Made by a program: the position numbers and the translations under genes
Notes under the pieces: model-generated
Databases searched by the model: none
What the model was told of the DNA's origin: nothing
The model's input: the letters and a program-made list of their open reading frames with translations, nothing else
From: Magnolia sinica
Taxonomy: Eukaryota; Streptophyta; Magnoliopsida; Magnoliales; Magnoliaceae
DNA length: 64,000 bases
Direction of reading: 5' to 3'
Assembly (NCBI RefSeq): GCF_029962835.1
Contig: NC_080574.1
Span: 41,160,501-41,224,500 of the forward strand
Shown here: one piece after another, positions 32,960-45,529 of the stretch
How positions within the stretch are numbered: position 1 is the first letter of the stretch
Layout of the letters: every line of letters starts with the position of its first letter

Positions 32960-35155
32960 TGTAATGCCTGTATTTAAAAAAAAAAAACTAAAATTTAAAA
33001 ATTTTAAATTTAATTTTGAGAAAAAGATGTATTGATCTCATCAATCTTCCCATTTTCTCTCTTTATTTAAAACTCTCCTCGTTCCTTATAGTTTCCCAAT
33101 AAATCCTCTCTCTTAAAAAGGGAGCATGTGAGAGCGAGAATCGTACCAAAACTCAAATAACCAAAGAAACAAACTCATAGGAAAAAAACGAAAGTGAAAG
33201 TGGGAAGGAAGTTTTTGGGAATTCATCTATTCAGGTTAGTATAATGATTTTTTATTTTTTTTGTTTAGTAGTAGGTTAATATGGCATTGATCTACACACT
33301 AGATGGATTGGATCAATCAAACGTCCATTATGTAGGTCTAATTCATCCATGTAGAAAGGTACACTGATGTGCATGGCTTTAGAGCTGATGTGCAGAATGT
33401 GAGATTTTTCCATAATGGACAACAATCAATATGATCTGTACGATTCATGGGTATTTGGAGACTTAATTACATAATATTTTTAAGAATCAAACCAATTCGA
33501 CACCTCAATGGGCCGTATCGATTATAGATCTACAAATATTCTCTATTAATCTAACGAAATTGAATTAATACCAAAGAGTAATTCTCTGTGCAAGCTACAA
33601 CTTGGCATAGAGACAGATAATTATATGACATAATCTAAAATGTGTGATTAAATCATCACCATTTATTAGATTCTTAAGAATAAAATAAATTAAAATCCTA
33701 AATTCCAAACCAATCGGACTATTGGATGGACCACATCAATATGAAGAAATTGTAGATAATGAATCATTTGTTGATTTATTACGTGGAACCATTATATGGT
33801 TGAGATCTAACTCGATCTGAATCGATTATCAAAATCTGAATATCAAATGATGATGACATTCAGATTTGAGGATCAATTTAACCATCTAGTAGGCCGCATC
33901 GATCAATCAATGTGAGCATTAATAATTGTAATTAATTAAGGTATAGATAGTCAAATCAAGATGATCATCAGTTGTCCCTTTAAATTGATCAAGTTATAAT
34001 CAATGGTTGGCCTTGATCCATCTACTAAAATAGATTAATTGTTTGATATGTTATATACTTACATTGATATCATTGCCATGTGTTCTTAATTGATTTAGAT
34101 AAACGTATGATTTTTGTATTAATATAATAATAATAATATGATTTAATTAATGTGTTAGTATAATCAATTATCTAAATTACTGTATTAATGCAACTTATAT
34201 GTTGAATTATTAACTGGACATGAATTGAATGATATACTAATATTACGAGATAGTATGGGATTATGTTGATTCAAATGTGATAATCAAAATGATCTTTATA
34301 ATACATGATTCACGATTACTTGATATGTTTATGCATCTATCAATTACATGTACAACATGTACTGAATTTCCGGGAGACTTCCCTGGATGGTATACCTAGT
34401 AGAATCATTACAGAAGCCCACTATACTAGTGGAAGCCTAATCAAAAAATAGATGTGGGCCTTGCCTATGCATACCAAATGGTAGAAGCTTGCCAAGGGGC
34501 AGATGCGAGTTGACGGATTTTCAACTCAGGCAAGTGGACGGAATCTCACTTGATGTATTCATGCATTCATACATTGCATAATATTTAAAAAAAAATTCTA
34601 AACTTATATTCTGTATGATTATTAGCATTCTATTATAATTTGATGTAAAGAACTATGTCGGGAATTCTCACTAGGCCTGGCCAGCGTACCCTTTATTGAT
34701 GTAAAATTGTACAAATATGAATGAGGGTGAGCCTATGGCTCAAGAACAAGAATACGTAGTCGAGATAGAAGTAGATTTAAGGGACACGTGACCCTACTTA
34801 GCAGATAAAAAAGTTCTTGCCCTGGAATAACCATGATTTTTTTTTTACTTTAATTATATTTGATTTTCTTAGATTGTTAATTAATCATTTCAAGTTGTTG
34901 GACATGTTTATTTCATTTCATAAGACCATGAATGAGAGAGTCCTTAACTATGTTTATGATTGATTATTGGAATAAATAGTCGTTTCTTATTTATGAAGTG
35001 CTACTGAGTATGAATGAAATGTAGATCTACGGTAGAGCTACTGGGTATATCAATTTATTTTTTAAAGCAATTTAACCGTTTAAGTACACTTAGTGTACTG
35101 ACATGGATCTCGAATCCAAAGTATACATCGGGTACCCAAAATCTGGGTCATGTTA
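32960..35155 (+). mobile_element. 3' LTR of the chromovirus-like element
   Basis: 2196 bp, longer than the partner through extra sequence in its middle (about 33300-34020). It aligns well again from ATAGATTAATTGTTTGATAT (about 34031) on. Confidence 0.72.
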
Positions 35156-37307
35156 CCGTCCATTAAGTAGTAGCTATCACATATACAAGTCAATTCATAT
35201 TTAAGTATGATAGGTGTCTCATTAAAACCCAAAATGATCCTCCAATGAAAGTTTACAACATGTCCAATATCAGAGCCTATTCCTATGACACACATACTCC
35301 TATGTAAGATAGGACATGCATACCGACTTGTTTTCAAACTCGCGAGGAGACCTCCCATCTTGAGTCGTCATCGTTTCTCTAACACAGATTACCGCATAAT
35401 AATTCTAACCACAAGTCTGTCCTTCATACAACTAAGGGTTGCAATAGCCAGGTAGCCCTCCCCCATATTTGCGACAGACTTGGACCGACGATCATGGCCT
35501 GATGAATTTTCAAAGTTGTGCACGGGGTCAAGCCATTTCAGCCCACCGTGGTGTACCCTACTCGATCATTGATTTCATTCCTCTAAGAAATGTATATTTC
35601 TTTGTGCATGGATACCCCACTTCATCAATATAGATTTTATCAATTTTCAAGCCAGGTCTTGGGTCGGGTCAGTCCTGGCCCCAACCAATTTCAAGGGCCT
35701 GACTCAGACCTCAGAGTCTTAAGCATTGGGATGGGCCCAGACCCATTTCCAGCTTAGTAGATGGGTCAGGATTGGACTGACATCAACCTAGCCCAAACCC
35801 AACCCATTTCCACCTCCATTGCCCATTGATATTGTCTTTGTGTCCCTCTCTGTCTCTTGGTTTGATTTTCATACCAAGTGGGTGTCATGGTGCGGCCCAC
35901 CTTTTCCACAGATAGGATATTCTACATATGTGACACATTAGCAGTCTTTTTTTTTTCTCTTAATACTTGAGTCTATATATATGTAGATACCCCACCTAAG
36001 GTTGACAAGCTGATCAAAATTAGATGGTTTAGATGGATCAAAACTTGAAATCTAGCCCAAACCAAAGCTCAGTCCAAGCCCAAGCCCATATAACTTTGGG
36101 ACTACAATTAAGCAGAAAGAAGTAGAATAGAAGATAACCAAGATCTCACCCTAGGTCTCGGCAAAAACTAAGACCCATCCACATGGTCGACGACGCATGG
36201 CACGCCTACCATGTGGAATTTCATGATTTTTATTTATTTATTTATTTATTTTTATAGTGGGTGAGTGGAGGAGGGGAAAAAGTACACGCCTACATCGAGA
36301 AGCCTGCTTGGTATGAAAACCCATATGCCCCTAGTTTTGCCTGAATTTATGCCTCTTGTCATCCGATCCAACCATCCACATCGCACCATATGGCACGCCC
36401 ATTCCAAAAACCAATCACAGCCTTTAGAGCCTTCTTTAGGCGCTACACATCCCAGAAATCACTATAATGCCACTTCAAACACTTATAAATACCCTATCCT
36501 ATTTCATTTCCAAACCATCTTCCACCTTCCATCACTCCCGCTACCCCAAAAGCATTAAGGAAGAGAAGGTGAGAGAGGAAGAGTGGGTCTAGCCCATCCA
36601 TCTACCAAGGTGAGAAAAGGGTGAAAGGAGCGGAGCCTTCTTGCCTAGGTTAGCCCAGTCAAGCCTAAACTCTATCCATCAGAACCATCCGGAAGATCGA
36701 TTAGACCCATTCCAATTGATCCTTGTGATAACCCATTCACCCACTTTCCCAACTCTAATAAGCTTAATTCGTATTTGTATCTACATTATGCATTTTCATT
36801 TTCACCCTCGACCTACCTACTTATTTAGTTGATTCGAGTGTATGCTTTGTAGCTTATTGTATTACCAGATCTTACCCATTAAAAAAGCCAACATACTGGC
36901 AATGTTGAATCTGATTCATCTTGAATGAGTCCATCAAGCGAGTCTTTGAGCTACCATAAGATTACATAATAGCACCCATTAAGATGCATGTAGTTAATTA
37001 GTGATTCTTTCATGCGTCTACTAAGAAGAATTTTGCTGATCCCACATGCACCTATGCATGGTGGCACCTGGCACACGTGGGACATCTGAACTATCAATCA
37101 CTAGGCAAGTATAGATGAACAGGCAGAAAAATCACTTACCAAAGATGAGTATATGGAGATGGGTGTTGACTAGGACGTGTCTCTTCCCATAGGATCTGCT
37201 CCAATCCCTCCAGAGTTCCAAGGCTTGATGTTACGATATAGGTCTTTGTGAGATTATTGTCGCATCATCAGGCACTTGATCATGGTTATTAAGGCCATTT
37301 ATATAAT
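35156..37307. other. intergenic, degenerate repeats, no gene
   Basis: 35640-35820 has GGGTCGGGTCAG / CCCAACCCATTTCC pieces of a common plant low-complexity repeat. 36480-36620 has a TATAAATAC and a pyrimidine-rich leader like an LTR promoter. A 60-80 bp piece around 36800-36860 (TTAGTTGATTCGAGTGT) recurs near 58000 within the protease part of a copia fossil. The 97-residue ORF at 36265-36558 shows no domain. Confidence 0.35.
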
Positions 37308-37790
37308 GGCTGTTGAAATTTTTGGTTTAAAAAATAAATAAAATATTTAATATTTCTATTTTTCTTCCAAAACGGTTTTGAAATTTTAAAAAGAAGTGTG
37401 TTTTCTTTAATCCCACATTGGAAAGAGTGGGAGAAAAGTTGTGGTTTATAAGTAGTTAATTGGGTAGCATTCTTAGAAAAATGGAGGATGAGATGCTCGG
37501 TTTGCGTGTGAATGCAGACACATGCTTAGACATGAGCAAGGGCATGGGCGGTGTTCCCGTAGTGGTGCTAGATGTTTTGAGAATGGCTAGTAGCCTTAAT
37601 AACCAAAATGGTCCGAAATGGACGAGCCTTGATGATCCAACGATTTGAAATGCTCAAAATATTTCCAGTTAGTGAAATATTTTTAAAATGTTTTAAACCA
37701 TTGATGATCACCTAGCAACAGTCCACTCCTCTGATGTTATATAAACAGGTGAACTGTTGTAAAGGATAATAGCAAGAAATGCTCATGTTT
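37308..37790 (+). mobile_element. LTR-like fragment
   Basis: Starts TGTTGAAATTTTTGG and includes CCCACATTGGAAAGAGTGGG, GTTTATAAG and a second TATATAAAC. This layout is common in plant copia LTRs. No coding region or primer site is attached. Boundaries uncertain. Confidence 0.35.
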
Positions 37791-37859
37791 GGCAAGCGGT
37801 GTATTTTCACCTTAAGAAACATGGAAAGCTCAATCTCAATTGTGTGTGTTTCCCAACTA

Positions 37860-38260
37860 AAATTCTGTGGGTCCCACCATTATAGATGCGTTTTATCAAC
37901 ACCAGGCATTCATTTTTTAGATCATTATAGGACACAAGTCCAAAAATGAGGCGGATCCAAAACCATACCATGGAAATCCATCACGGAAAACTTCTTGGGA
38001 ACCCCAAAACTTTTGAACCAAGTTGGTATTTGTTAGTTCCCTTAATCCATGTCTTTGTGACCTTACTAAGAGATTTGATGTCAAATATACATCATGGTGG
38101 ACCCCACATGGCTTTTAATTGTGGGCGTCAAATTCCCACTGCTTCATGTGGTGTAGTCCAATTGAGCTTTAGATGTATCTTGTTTTCAAGCTCATATCCT
38201 AAAATGATCTTGTAAAATTTATGGATAACATATAAAACGTATTTTATATATCCATATGAG
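37860..38260. mobile_element. MITE fragments, GTGGGCCC family
   Basis: Arms recognisable as GTGGGTCCCACCATTATAGA, AAAAATGAGGCGGATCCAAA, then ACATCATGGTGGACCCCACA and a further CTTTAGATGTATCTTGTTTT. At least one and a half copies. Confidence 0.45.
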
Positions 38261-38363
38261 GAAATTACAAGAGATTCGAGTGGGCCTCACAAAAAGGAGT
38301 GAAGGCCTCACCTATCCTATCAAGCGAACACCCAAATACTTATAAAGAAGGGGAAAAAAACAA

Positions 38364-39065
38364 CTAATTACATCGACCCAATCGAGTTGCTCCTAGTCCC
38401 ACCTTATCAAGAAAGTAAGAGCCCTTGGCAAGTGGTGGAAGATTAGCTACAGATTGAAACTCGGTCCGGCTTGGGGTACTGCTGCCAAACTTGGCAAGGC
38501 CATCCACCACTCCATTTGCCTCCCTCGGCATGAAGGAGATCCTAAGGGAGGCCCACTTCTTGAGGTGAGATATTTTAGCCCACAGATACCAATATGCCCA
38601 ACCAGGGGTATCATAGTTGTTCAAAAGGTCCACCAAGCACCTAGAGTCACTAGCCATGTCAATGTATGAGAAGCCCATCGATATAGCCATGTCCAGCCCT
38701 TCGACAAGTGAGGTGGTTTCAGCCATAAAATTAGTTCCGATTCCATAATTCGAGGCAAATGCGAAAGTGAAATCCTCGTTACTGTCTCTGCATATCCCAC
38801 CTCCACCTGATTGGCCCGGGTTACCCCTAACCGAACCATCTATATTGATTTTAATCCAGCCTGCATCTGCCCTGGACCATTTAACAACCTTAGGTTTGCT
38901 GGAAAATATGGGAATGCGCCTAATACCAAGCTGTTGTTGCATGTTTTGGTGATAGGAGTTGGTTCGAGAGAGAAGGACCGATAATTTACAACAGACGGGT
39001 GACCTGGCTGATAGTGCGAGCCCCACAAACTGGCCTATTGTCAAACCTAGAGCTATTCCTAGCAA
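38364..39065 (-). pseudogene. LINE 1 ORF2 RNase H domain
   Basis: 233 open residues. The RVT_3-type RNase H domain spans about residues 70-215, with all four acidic catalytic residues present: D76 in NIDGSVRGNPG, E116 in MAETTSL, D140 in MASDSRCLVDLL and D188 in REANGVVDGLAKFG. The glycine-rich SGGGGICRD loop typical of plant LINE RNase H follows D76. It is only the C-terminal part of a formerly much longer ORF2; upstream frames are broken. Confidence 0.85.
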
Positions 39066-39164
39066 GCCATATTTCCCAAATTATGAGGCATGGGAGGAGA
39101 CCACGAAGAGAGAGGGACGCGTTAGAAGAACCAGTCGTTCTCCACCAATGGAGCGCTCTTGTAG

Positions 39165-40018
39165 TCATGGACTGATTAGGCTGAATGGGGATGTTAAAGT
39201 GAGCAGCAAAGAAGGACCAAACCTCCATGGCAAGGCCCTAAAAGCTAGGAGGTGGTCCACCGTTTCCTCAGCGGGCTGGAGAATTGAATAGGGGAGGCAG
39301 CGGTCGTAGCGGGATGCCAAGAAAATCCCTTTACCCTGGACTCGAGCATCCACAGGAATCGCCTCATGAAGGGCCCTCCAAACAAACAGTGAGATTTTTG
39401 AGGGTAACTTCGAGTGTCATACCATTTGGCCCAAGAATTCCCGTTGGAACCAGTCCTACTTAAGTCCCAGGCCGTCTTAACTTCAAACTTTCTAGATGAC
39501 GACGTAGTCCACATGCACCTATCGGCCCCTTCCGATAAACAGAAACCTTCGGAGTTAATGTGATTCCACAATTGCACTGACAATAGGCCCTGGATTGGGT
39601 TGGGAGTCTTGATACCCTCCGACCCTAAAATGTCATGCACTTTGAGCTCCAAATATTCTAGCAGAATAGTCCCCATGATAATCTCCTTTAAAGGACCTAG
39701 CCCCGACCAATCTCGCATCCAAAAGTTGGACTCTCCCCGACCAATGAGCCACCTGGAGTTGTTGTCAATGATAGGAAGAAGGGACCGAATCTTCTTCCAG
39801 AAAGGAGAGGGGGCAGGCGGGGCGTGAGCCAGGGGAGTGGGCCTCAGGTGGGTGGCGTACTTGAATCTGATCAGGTTATCCCATAAATTTTCAGGGCCGC
39901 TGGACCTAACCGCCCAGGCAAGCTTCAGTTTGAGACTCATAAACACCTCTTTGATCTTCTTACAACCAAGGCCCCCTTCAAGCTTTGGCATATGGACAGT
40001 CGATTCCAAGACACCCAA
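39165..40018 (-). pseudogene. LINE 1 ORF2 connection and zf-RVT region
   Basis: The segment HMPKLEGGLGCKKIKEVFMS, KLAWAVRSSGPENLWDNLIR and WLIGRGESNFWMRDWSGLG is the typical stretch after the RT thumb of plant LINEs. The zinc-binding-like end (KWYDTRSYPQKSHCLFG) changes frame around 39350 to FLASRYDRCLPYSILQPAEE in a neighbouring frame. Confidence 0.78.
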
Positions 40019-40312
40019 TGCAGTTTCTTACGAACATCATCTGGACTAACTCTCTCTAAATCATGCAACAATGAAGCTGGGACATCAGCAGCAGCTAGCA
40101 TGTGGATCGCGATGCTCGAGAGGACGTGGTTGACCAGAGTGAGCCTGCTAGCTTGGGAAAGATATTTGGCAGCCCAACCTTGTATACGTTGCTGGATTTT
40201 CCCCAAAAGAAACTGAAAATAGGCTGACTTGGAGCGCCCTGTAAACTATGGAACTCCAAGGTAGATCAGCGGGGCATTAGACGCTTGGATTCTGAGAGTT
40301 CTTGCCATTCTA

Positions 40313-41356
40313 CTAGATGAGATATATGGCATGCTGGCAGGGACAAATGAGTTTGTTTTTGTGCATGTTAATCTTCTGGATTGTCCTTGCTTTAAAGTCT
40401 TTCAAGAAGTTATTGACAATCTTAAGAGAACTAATCCAACCATTCAAGAAAAGAACTATATCATCCGCGTATAAAAGGTGGGAGATGAGGGGGCAATCTC
40501 GTCTCATTTGAAAGGGCTTGCAGAAGCCTCTCCCGACCAGCCTCCTAAAACTTCGGCTTAGGGCTTCAGCCAGGAGGATGAAGAGGCTAGGAGAAATCGA
40601 GTCCACTTGACGTAAATCACGAGACGACTTGAAGAAACCGTGGCTTTCTCCGTTAATCAAAATCGAGAACCAGCAATTAGACCAGCATTTCTCAACGAGT
40701 TGAATACATTGCTCACAGAATCCAAATTTTCTCAACACCCCTGTAAGGAAACTCCACTCCACTCGATCATATGCTTTCTCCAAATCTAGCTTGAGGACCA
40801 CATTTTCACCTCTGACCTTATTACCGATGTCCCTGAATACTTCCTGGGCGAGAGCTATGCCTTATGAGATGGATTGGCCTCTTACAAAGGCTCCCGGTTC
40901 AGCAGAAATAATGTTGGGAAGAAACTTACCTAATCTGTCAGCAAGAATCTTGGCAAAAAATTTATAAACACAATTATAGAGACTGATGGGGCGGAGGTCG
41001 GAGAATTTAGATGGGGATGGGGTCTTAAAAATAAGACCAATGAGGGATGTGGTGTATGCTCTCGGCATGCTTCTTTCGTTGAAGATAGATAACACAGCTT
41101 GGTGAAGGTCGTGACCAACGATCTCCCAGCAGGTTGAGAAGAATGTAGCCGAGAATCTATCTAGGCCTAGAGTGTCGTCAAAGGGCATAGAGTTCACAGC
41201 AGCTCTAACCTCTTCAACTAAAGGGGCTTGCAACAGGGCAGCGTTATCAACGTCCTAAACAAGGGGAGGGATGCTGTCCAGAAATTCCCCGCCTGGATCT
41301 ACTGGCTCTGCCGAAAGTATATTGTAGAAATATTTGATTGCTTCCTGCTTGATTAG
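40313..41356 (-). pseudogene. LINE 1 ORF2 reverse transcriptase
   Basis: The N-terminal part (41233-40862) has DLRPISLYNCVYKFFAKILA and the fingers region. After a frame break at about 40860, motif A reads LKLDLEKAYDRVEW. The B motif is altered (RDLRQVDSISPSLF instead of RGLRQGDPLSPSLF). The catalytic YADD is intact in ISHLLYADDIVLFLNG. One stop near 41258 separates the linker LLQAPLVEEV from its upstream part. Inactive as seen. Confidence 0.85.
41299..41356. repeat. 58-bp duplication flanking LINE 2, left copy
   Basis: CTACTGGCTCTGCCGAAAG...CTTGATTAG. It matches 52305-52362 in the same orientation with six differences. Both belong to the LIKQEA-KYFYNIL part of LINE 1. It may be an unusually long target-site duplication of LINE 2. 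Confidence 0.55.
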
Positions 41357-43308
41357 GACATCAAGTATAGCATTTTTGTCGAAAATCTTCCCTTTGATCG
41401 CTCCCACGAGGAGCTCGTGACGATCTTCAATAGGTACCGCAAGGTTCTTGATGTGTTCATTCCCTGTTTTCCGGACTCTAAAAACCGAGGGACTTTGGGT
41501 TTATCCGATTCTTATATGAAAATGATACAAGAACTCACAAAGGCTATACAAAAGATAGACTCATGCATTATGGTTATGGAGAAAGGGATGCTTCCAGCAA
41601 GAGAGTCACGCAGGGTAGATGCTTAATCTTTTGCCCAAGTGGTCGCTAACAGGGGCCCGGCTGCTACTCTTCCTAAGGGAGGTTCCATTGATGACGGGTT
41701 CAGAGCAACAGAACAGTCATATACCTCAATTGCTGATGAGGCAACTGTTAGAATGAAACTCAAAGACTTACAGCTTAGCCTAGTGGGTGTCGCCTCAAAC
41801 CCTCGACCTCGATTCTCCATCTTATTGGAGCAATCAGGGCTTCCCAGTTTGCATCTTCAGCCATAGACGTGGCTAGACTCTCCCAATTCTTATTCCTCAT
41901 TGTGTTGAAGTCCAGGGACAACCTACTGGAATTCATGGATGATTCCGCTCTGCTTAAGTCGATGGGGCTAGAAGCCCTCAATTGATGGTCACCAAACACA
42001 GCGAGAGGTGAGAAGGGGGTTTGGATCCGCTTATTCAGCATTTCTGCCCATGCGTGGATGGAATCGGTAATCGTTGACCTTGAGAATTTCTTTGAGAAGG
42101 TAGTCCAGATAGACACGAGTAACAGATATGGGATTTTCCAGGTGTATGCGCGGATCAAAGTGATTCTCCGACCGGGTGCCGATCTTCAGAAAGCTTTGAA
42201 GCTTGTTATTTTGGATGAAGTCTTCCCCGTTCATGCAGAAAAAGAGCCATGCTCACCGATCAGTCGCTCCTTGATCAGAATTCATTCAGTCACATCCAAG
42301 GAGTAAATGAAAGCGCAAAGGAATGGATGGCAAGATGCTTTCATGAAGACAGAAACAAACTAAGTTCTCGATTGGATAACCCCCAAGTGTTCGTGTCTAT
42401 CAAGTCTAAATTTAAAACTTTCCTTTGGTCATGTCGAGAGATGCAACATATAAAAATTTTAATTTTTGTGATGTGTGAAACTTATAGACCCAACCTAAGA
42501 TCCTTGATTGATGATTTTAATGTAAAAAACCAAATTTACTTAGAGTATACATAATTTCAAAATGTGAATATGGTCCTCATTCAGTGAGGTGAGGCGACTT
42601 TGTTTTACAGCACCAATCTTCTGATTTATACATTAAGGGGCCTCCATCTGCTGCCCAATGGCATCCTCATCTATAGGGTACAGGGATAGAGGTGGTGTCC
42701 TAATTTACATCGACCCTCCAGGCCTCCCCTTTCAAGGGCAGCATCAGAGGTCGCAACACTTCGGAGTGGGCGCCTTCAGTTAGGCCTAGGCCTAGAGAAA
42801 AGTCGGTTGGCTGCTCCTCTACGAGGTGGTCAGAATGTAACGAAGATAGGGATGGTGCATCCCCTTGGAACTCTCCTTTCTCCAGCCCCCTGGAACCCCA
42901 GTCCCTTGTGACCTCAAGCTCTCTAGGTATGGCAAGAGATGTCCAAGAAGTCAGCCTTGAAGTTGACCTCTCCCCTTTCTTCCGTACAGAAGTTTCTGAT
43001 GGGGTTGATAAGGGAGGTAACAACACATCTGCTTCAACAGTGCATCCTGACTCGTCCAAGCAGATGGTCCTATTCTAGCCCACCATCATTGAGACCCCAA
43101 TCATCCAGCCTCAAACCCAATCTGTTGCTGCTGCTCCAGCCTCACCCCCACCAAACCTTCTCAAAGAGCAGTAAGGCAAGCCGGTTATAAAGGTTTTAAG
43201 GAAGAGAGGGCGTCCTCCGGTTAGTGGAATTAAGGTAGAGATTTCTTCGGGAGAAAATTAGGGACAAAGGCTTCATAGAATTAACAACAAGGTCGTGATT
43301 TCAGGGTG
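41357..43308 (+). pseudogene. LINE 2 ORF1, RRM-type
   Basis: Starts with a partial RRM (FFVENLPFDRSHEELVTIF, then KVLDVFIPCFPDSKNRG; the RNP1 strand is lost). QSFAQVVANRG and EKVVQIDTSNRYGIFQVYAR segments follow, a middle domain that binds nucleic acid in plant LINE ORF1 proteins. A 266-bp foreign block interrupts it at 42393-42658. The C-terminal end has a basic AT-hook-like KRGRPPVSG (about 43200-43225) and reaches VVISG at the solo LTR. The frame resumes after the LTR and ends TAG at 47947-47949, overlapping the ORF2 start. Several stops and frame changes are present. Confidence 0.65.
42393..42658. repeat. 266-bp near-identical block, copy 2
   Basis: Same as 31745-32010 apart from one base. 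Here it interrupts LINE 2 ORF1 between DNPQVF and the codons after GGCATCCTC. No target-site duplication or inverted ends were recognised around it. Confidence 0.9.
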
Positions 43309-45529
43309 TATAATGCCCCGGTTTTCAAGACCCAAGTATTCAACTCGTTTCCTGAAAATCTGGTGTTAATTGGTGATCAATAGGTAATCAAATCAAAACG
43401 TGATTAGTAGAAGCAAGCGTAGTATAGAAGCAACCCATCTCAAAGTAAATATCTTGGGCCACTCAACTAGGGCCCATATACAAAATTCTAAAATGTAATT
43501 GTTCAAAAATAAACCACCACAACTAATCTATCGATTCAAGCCATAATATGCAGTCGCTTCCTAATGCGACTCCTCGTTGTAAAATTCCTCTTCGACTGTG
43601 GCTGATTCCGGGTCCACCGCACGTTCGTCAGTACCTGTATCTGCATCCTCTGTATGGTTGAACAATGATGAATGAGTGGCCAGCTCAGTGTGATCTCCCC
43701 TCAAGATTACACACCGCCGCTTAAGACAAGGAATAGCATAAAAAATATAGGCAAACGAAACATAGTAAATGCAGTCTTGTAGTACGCATAGATACGTGAA
43801 TGCAATCATCGCCCTGGGAATGCTCATCCGTGTGGACATTGGGCTCGTCACCCATGCAATCATCAACCTGGGAATGCTCAACCAGTCGGACAAAATACGT
43901 ACATCACATACAATAGTGATAGACGCTGGTCTGTGCCATCTATGCATGATTAGTCAACCATTATTAGTCCAGTTACAATTAACCAATTTAAGTAAGCTTA
44001 AGGTCACTACGGGGGCTTAACACCAGCGTAGGCCGACAGCTCGGGTATGGTCCCATACTACCATCCCCTGCTCATGAGGCCACCGCCTTAGGGTGTATAT
44101 AAAACTCATCAACATGTGGCCAATCAATTCTCAATATTAGGGAACTACCACTGTATGTTGACTAGGAATGAAATGTAGAAATCATTAAATACAGTGACTA
44201 AAGTAAGATGGTATGTATGGATCAATGCGAGTAAACAACGGTGAGTATAAACATGGTGTGGTTCACTCCACAGTCAGGTAAGTGGAAACACTCCATAGGT
44301 TGTGAGCCTCATAATTCAATCGCCACTAATTATAACCTCCATGTTGGGCGTCTATTCATCACATCCGTTTCGTTACACCCTAAGTTCGGACTCTCTTTTA
44401 ATAGGAGTTTTTATAGAGAGGTTTCAATCATTATGTGACTTGCAACCAATATAGTCATATGATACATAAAGATATAAACATGATTTAGTTCTAAACATAT
44501 AGTTCTAACAAGACTAATTAAATGCTTCGATGAATCTAGGACGTACTTTTAGATAAGACAATCATGTAATTTAATGAATTTTTAAAACATGTGATAATGG
44601 TATACTAATCAAAGGATTAGATCCATGATCGGTGATCAAAAAGGTTAGAGATTTAATCATTTTCAAAATATCTGTTCAATAGTCAACCAATGGCTAAGTA
44701 CAATTATAAGGCATGTATTTAAGCAAGCAAGTTGAATGATCATCCACTCCTAGGATATCATTTGCAACTGCCAAGAAAAATTATCCTTAATCCACTTTAG
44801 AGATGGAAAGCTCAAGGGGAAGAAAATCATCACCTATGGGTCGTAGTCTCTTTCTTGATTCAAATCCCTGTGCGTAGTTAGTAGCCCAAAGTCACGCGAG
44901 GAGCTTCCTAGAGGACCAATTTACATTAGACAAAAGTCCCTAATGTTTTCATCTACTACCATATTGAAGGTTTTGTGGGATCTAAAAGGGCCCATAGGTT
45001 AGGTTATTTGGGCCTGCCTTAAGGTGACCAGGCTTACAGACTTTTGTCATAACAGGTGGCCCAATTTTTGGGCCCAAACATATTACTAACTAAGGGCTAA
45101 CTGGGCCTATTTTGGACCCGGCCGTTGGCCCCAATTCAAGCCCAAGATGGGTCGGGTAGCTCATTGTGTTGAGGCCCAATATATATTTATGGTGAGGCCC
45201 ACTGTGCAGCCCACTATATCTCATGGTGAGGCCCACTATGCGGCCCACTAAGTTTGCATGGTGTGGCCCACTTGTTTACATGGGGTGGCCCACCTGTTTT
45301 CATGGTGCGGTTCTGGGCCAGTTTCAGCCCAGATTGTGGCCCTCATTAATGGCCCATCTGGAAGCTATTTTGAGCCCAGCTTTCGGCCCTACTACATGCT
45401 ATTTTTAAGCCCATCATACAACTCAATAGTCAGCCGTTTGAGGCCCTATTTGGGGGGTAAGTTCAATCATTCTCGGGCTGTTATTTTTGCTCTTTTCAAC
45501 TGATTTCTAGTTGGTTTCAAAGTTACAAA

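Larger units (their letters stand above)
29185..35155 (+). mobile_element. non-autonomous chromovirus-like Ty3/gypsy element
   Basis: Two direct repeats, 29185-31150 and 32960-35155, start TGTAACGCCTG / TGTAATGCCTG and end GGTCATGACA / GGTCATGTTA. A TGGTATTAGAG primer binding site follows the first. These termini are those of Tekay/Del-type chromoviruses. The 1.8-kb interior has no gag-pol beyond a MAPKKTR start-like codon run at about 32497, so the element is a large-LTR derivative lacking its coding part. By eye the LTRs differ by roughly 10% or more plus indels, so it is old. No TSD recognised. Confidence 0.75.
38360..41356 (-). mobile_element. LINE 1 (L1 type), 3' half
   Basis: Minus-strand ORF2 pieces in order from 41356 down: linker, RT, thumb/connection, zf-RVT-type region, RNase H. 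The element continues, after a plus-strand LINE, at 52305-52720 and again at 54361-56404. No poly-A is visible at its 3' end (poly-T expected below 38360), so the tail is lost or truncated. Confidence 0.8.

Noticed and set aside
36265-36558. 97-residue ORF as a host gene
   Set aside because: No recognisable domain, odd composition (P, H, S-rich), and located in LTR-promoter-like sequence.
42700-43059. 119-residue minus-strand ORF
   Set aside because: Antisense to the LINE 2 ORF1 linker, which makes more sense in context.
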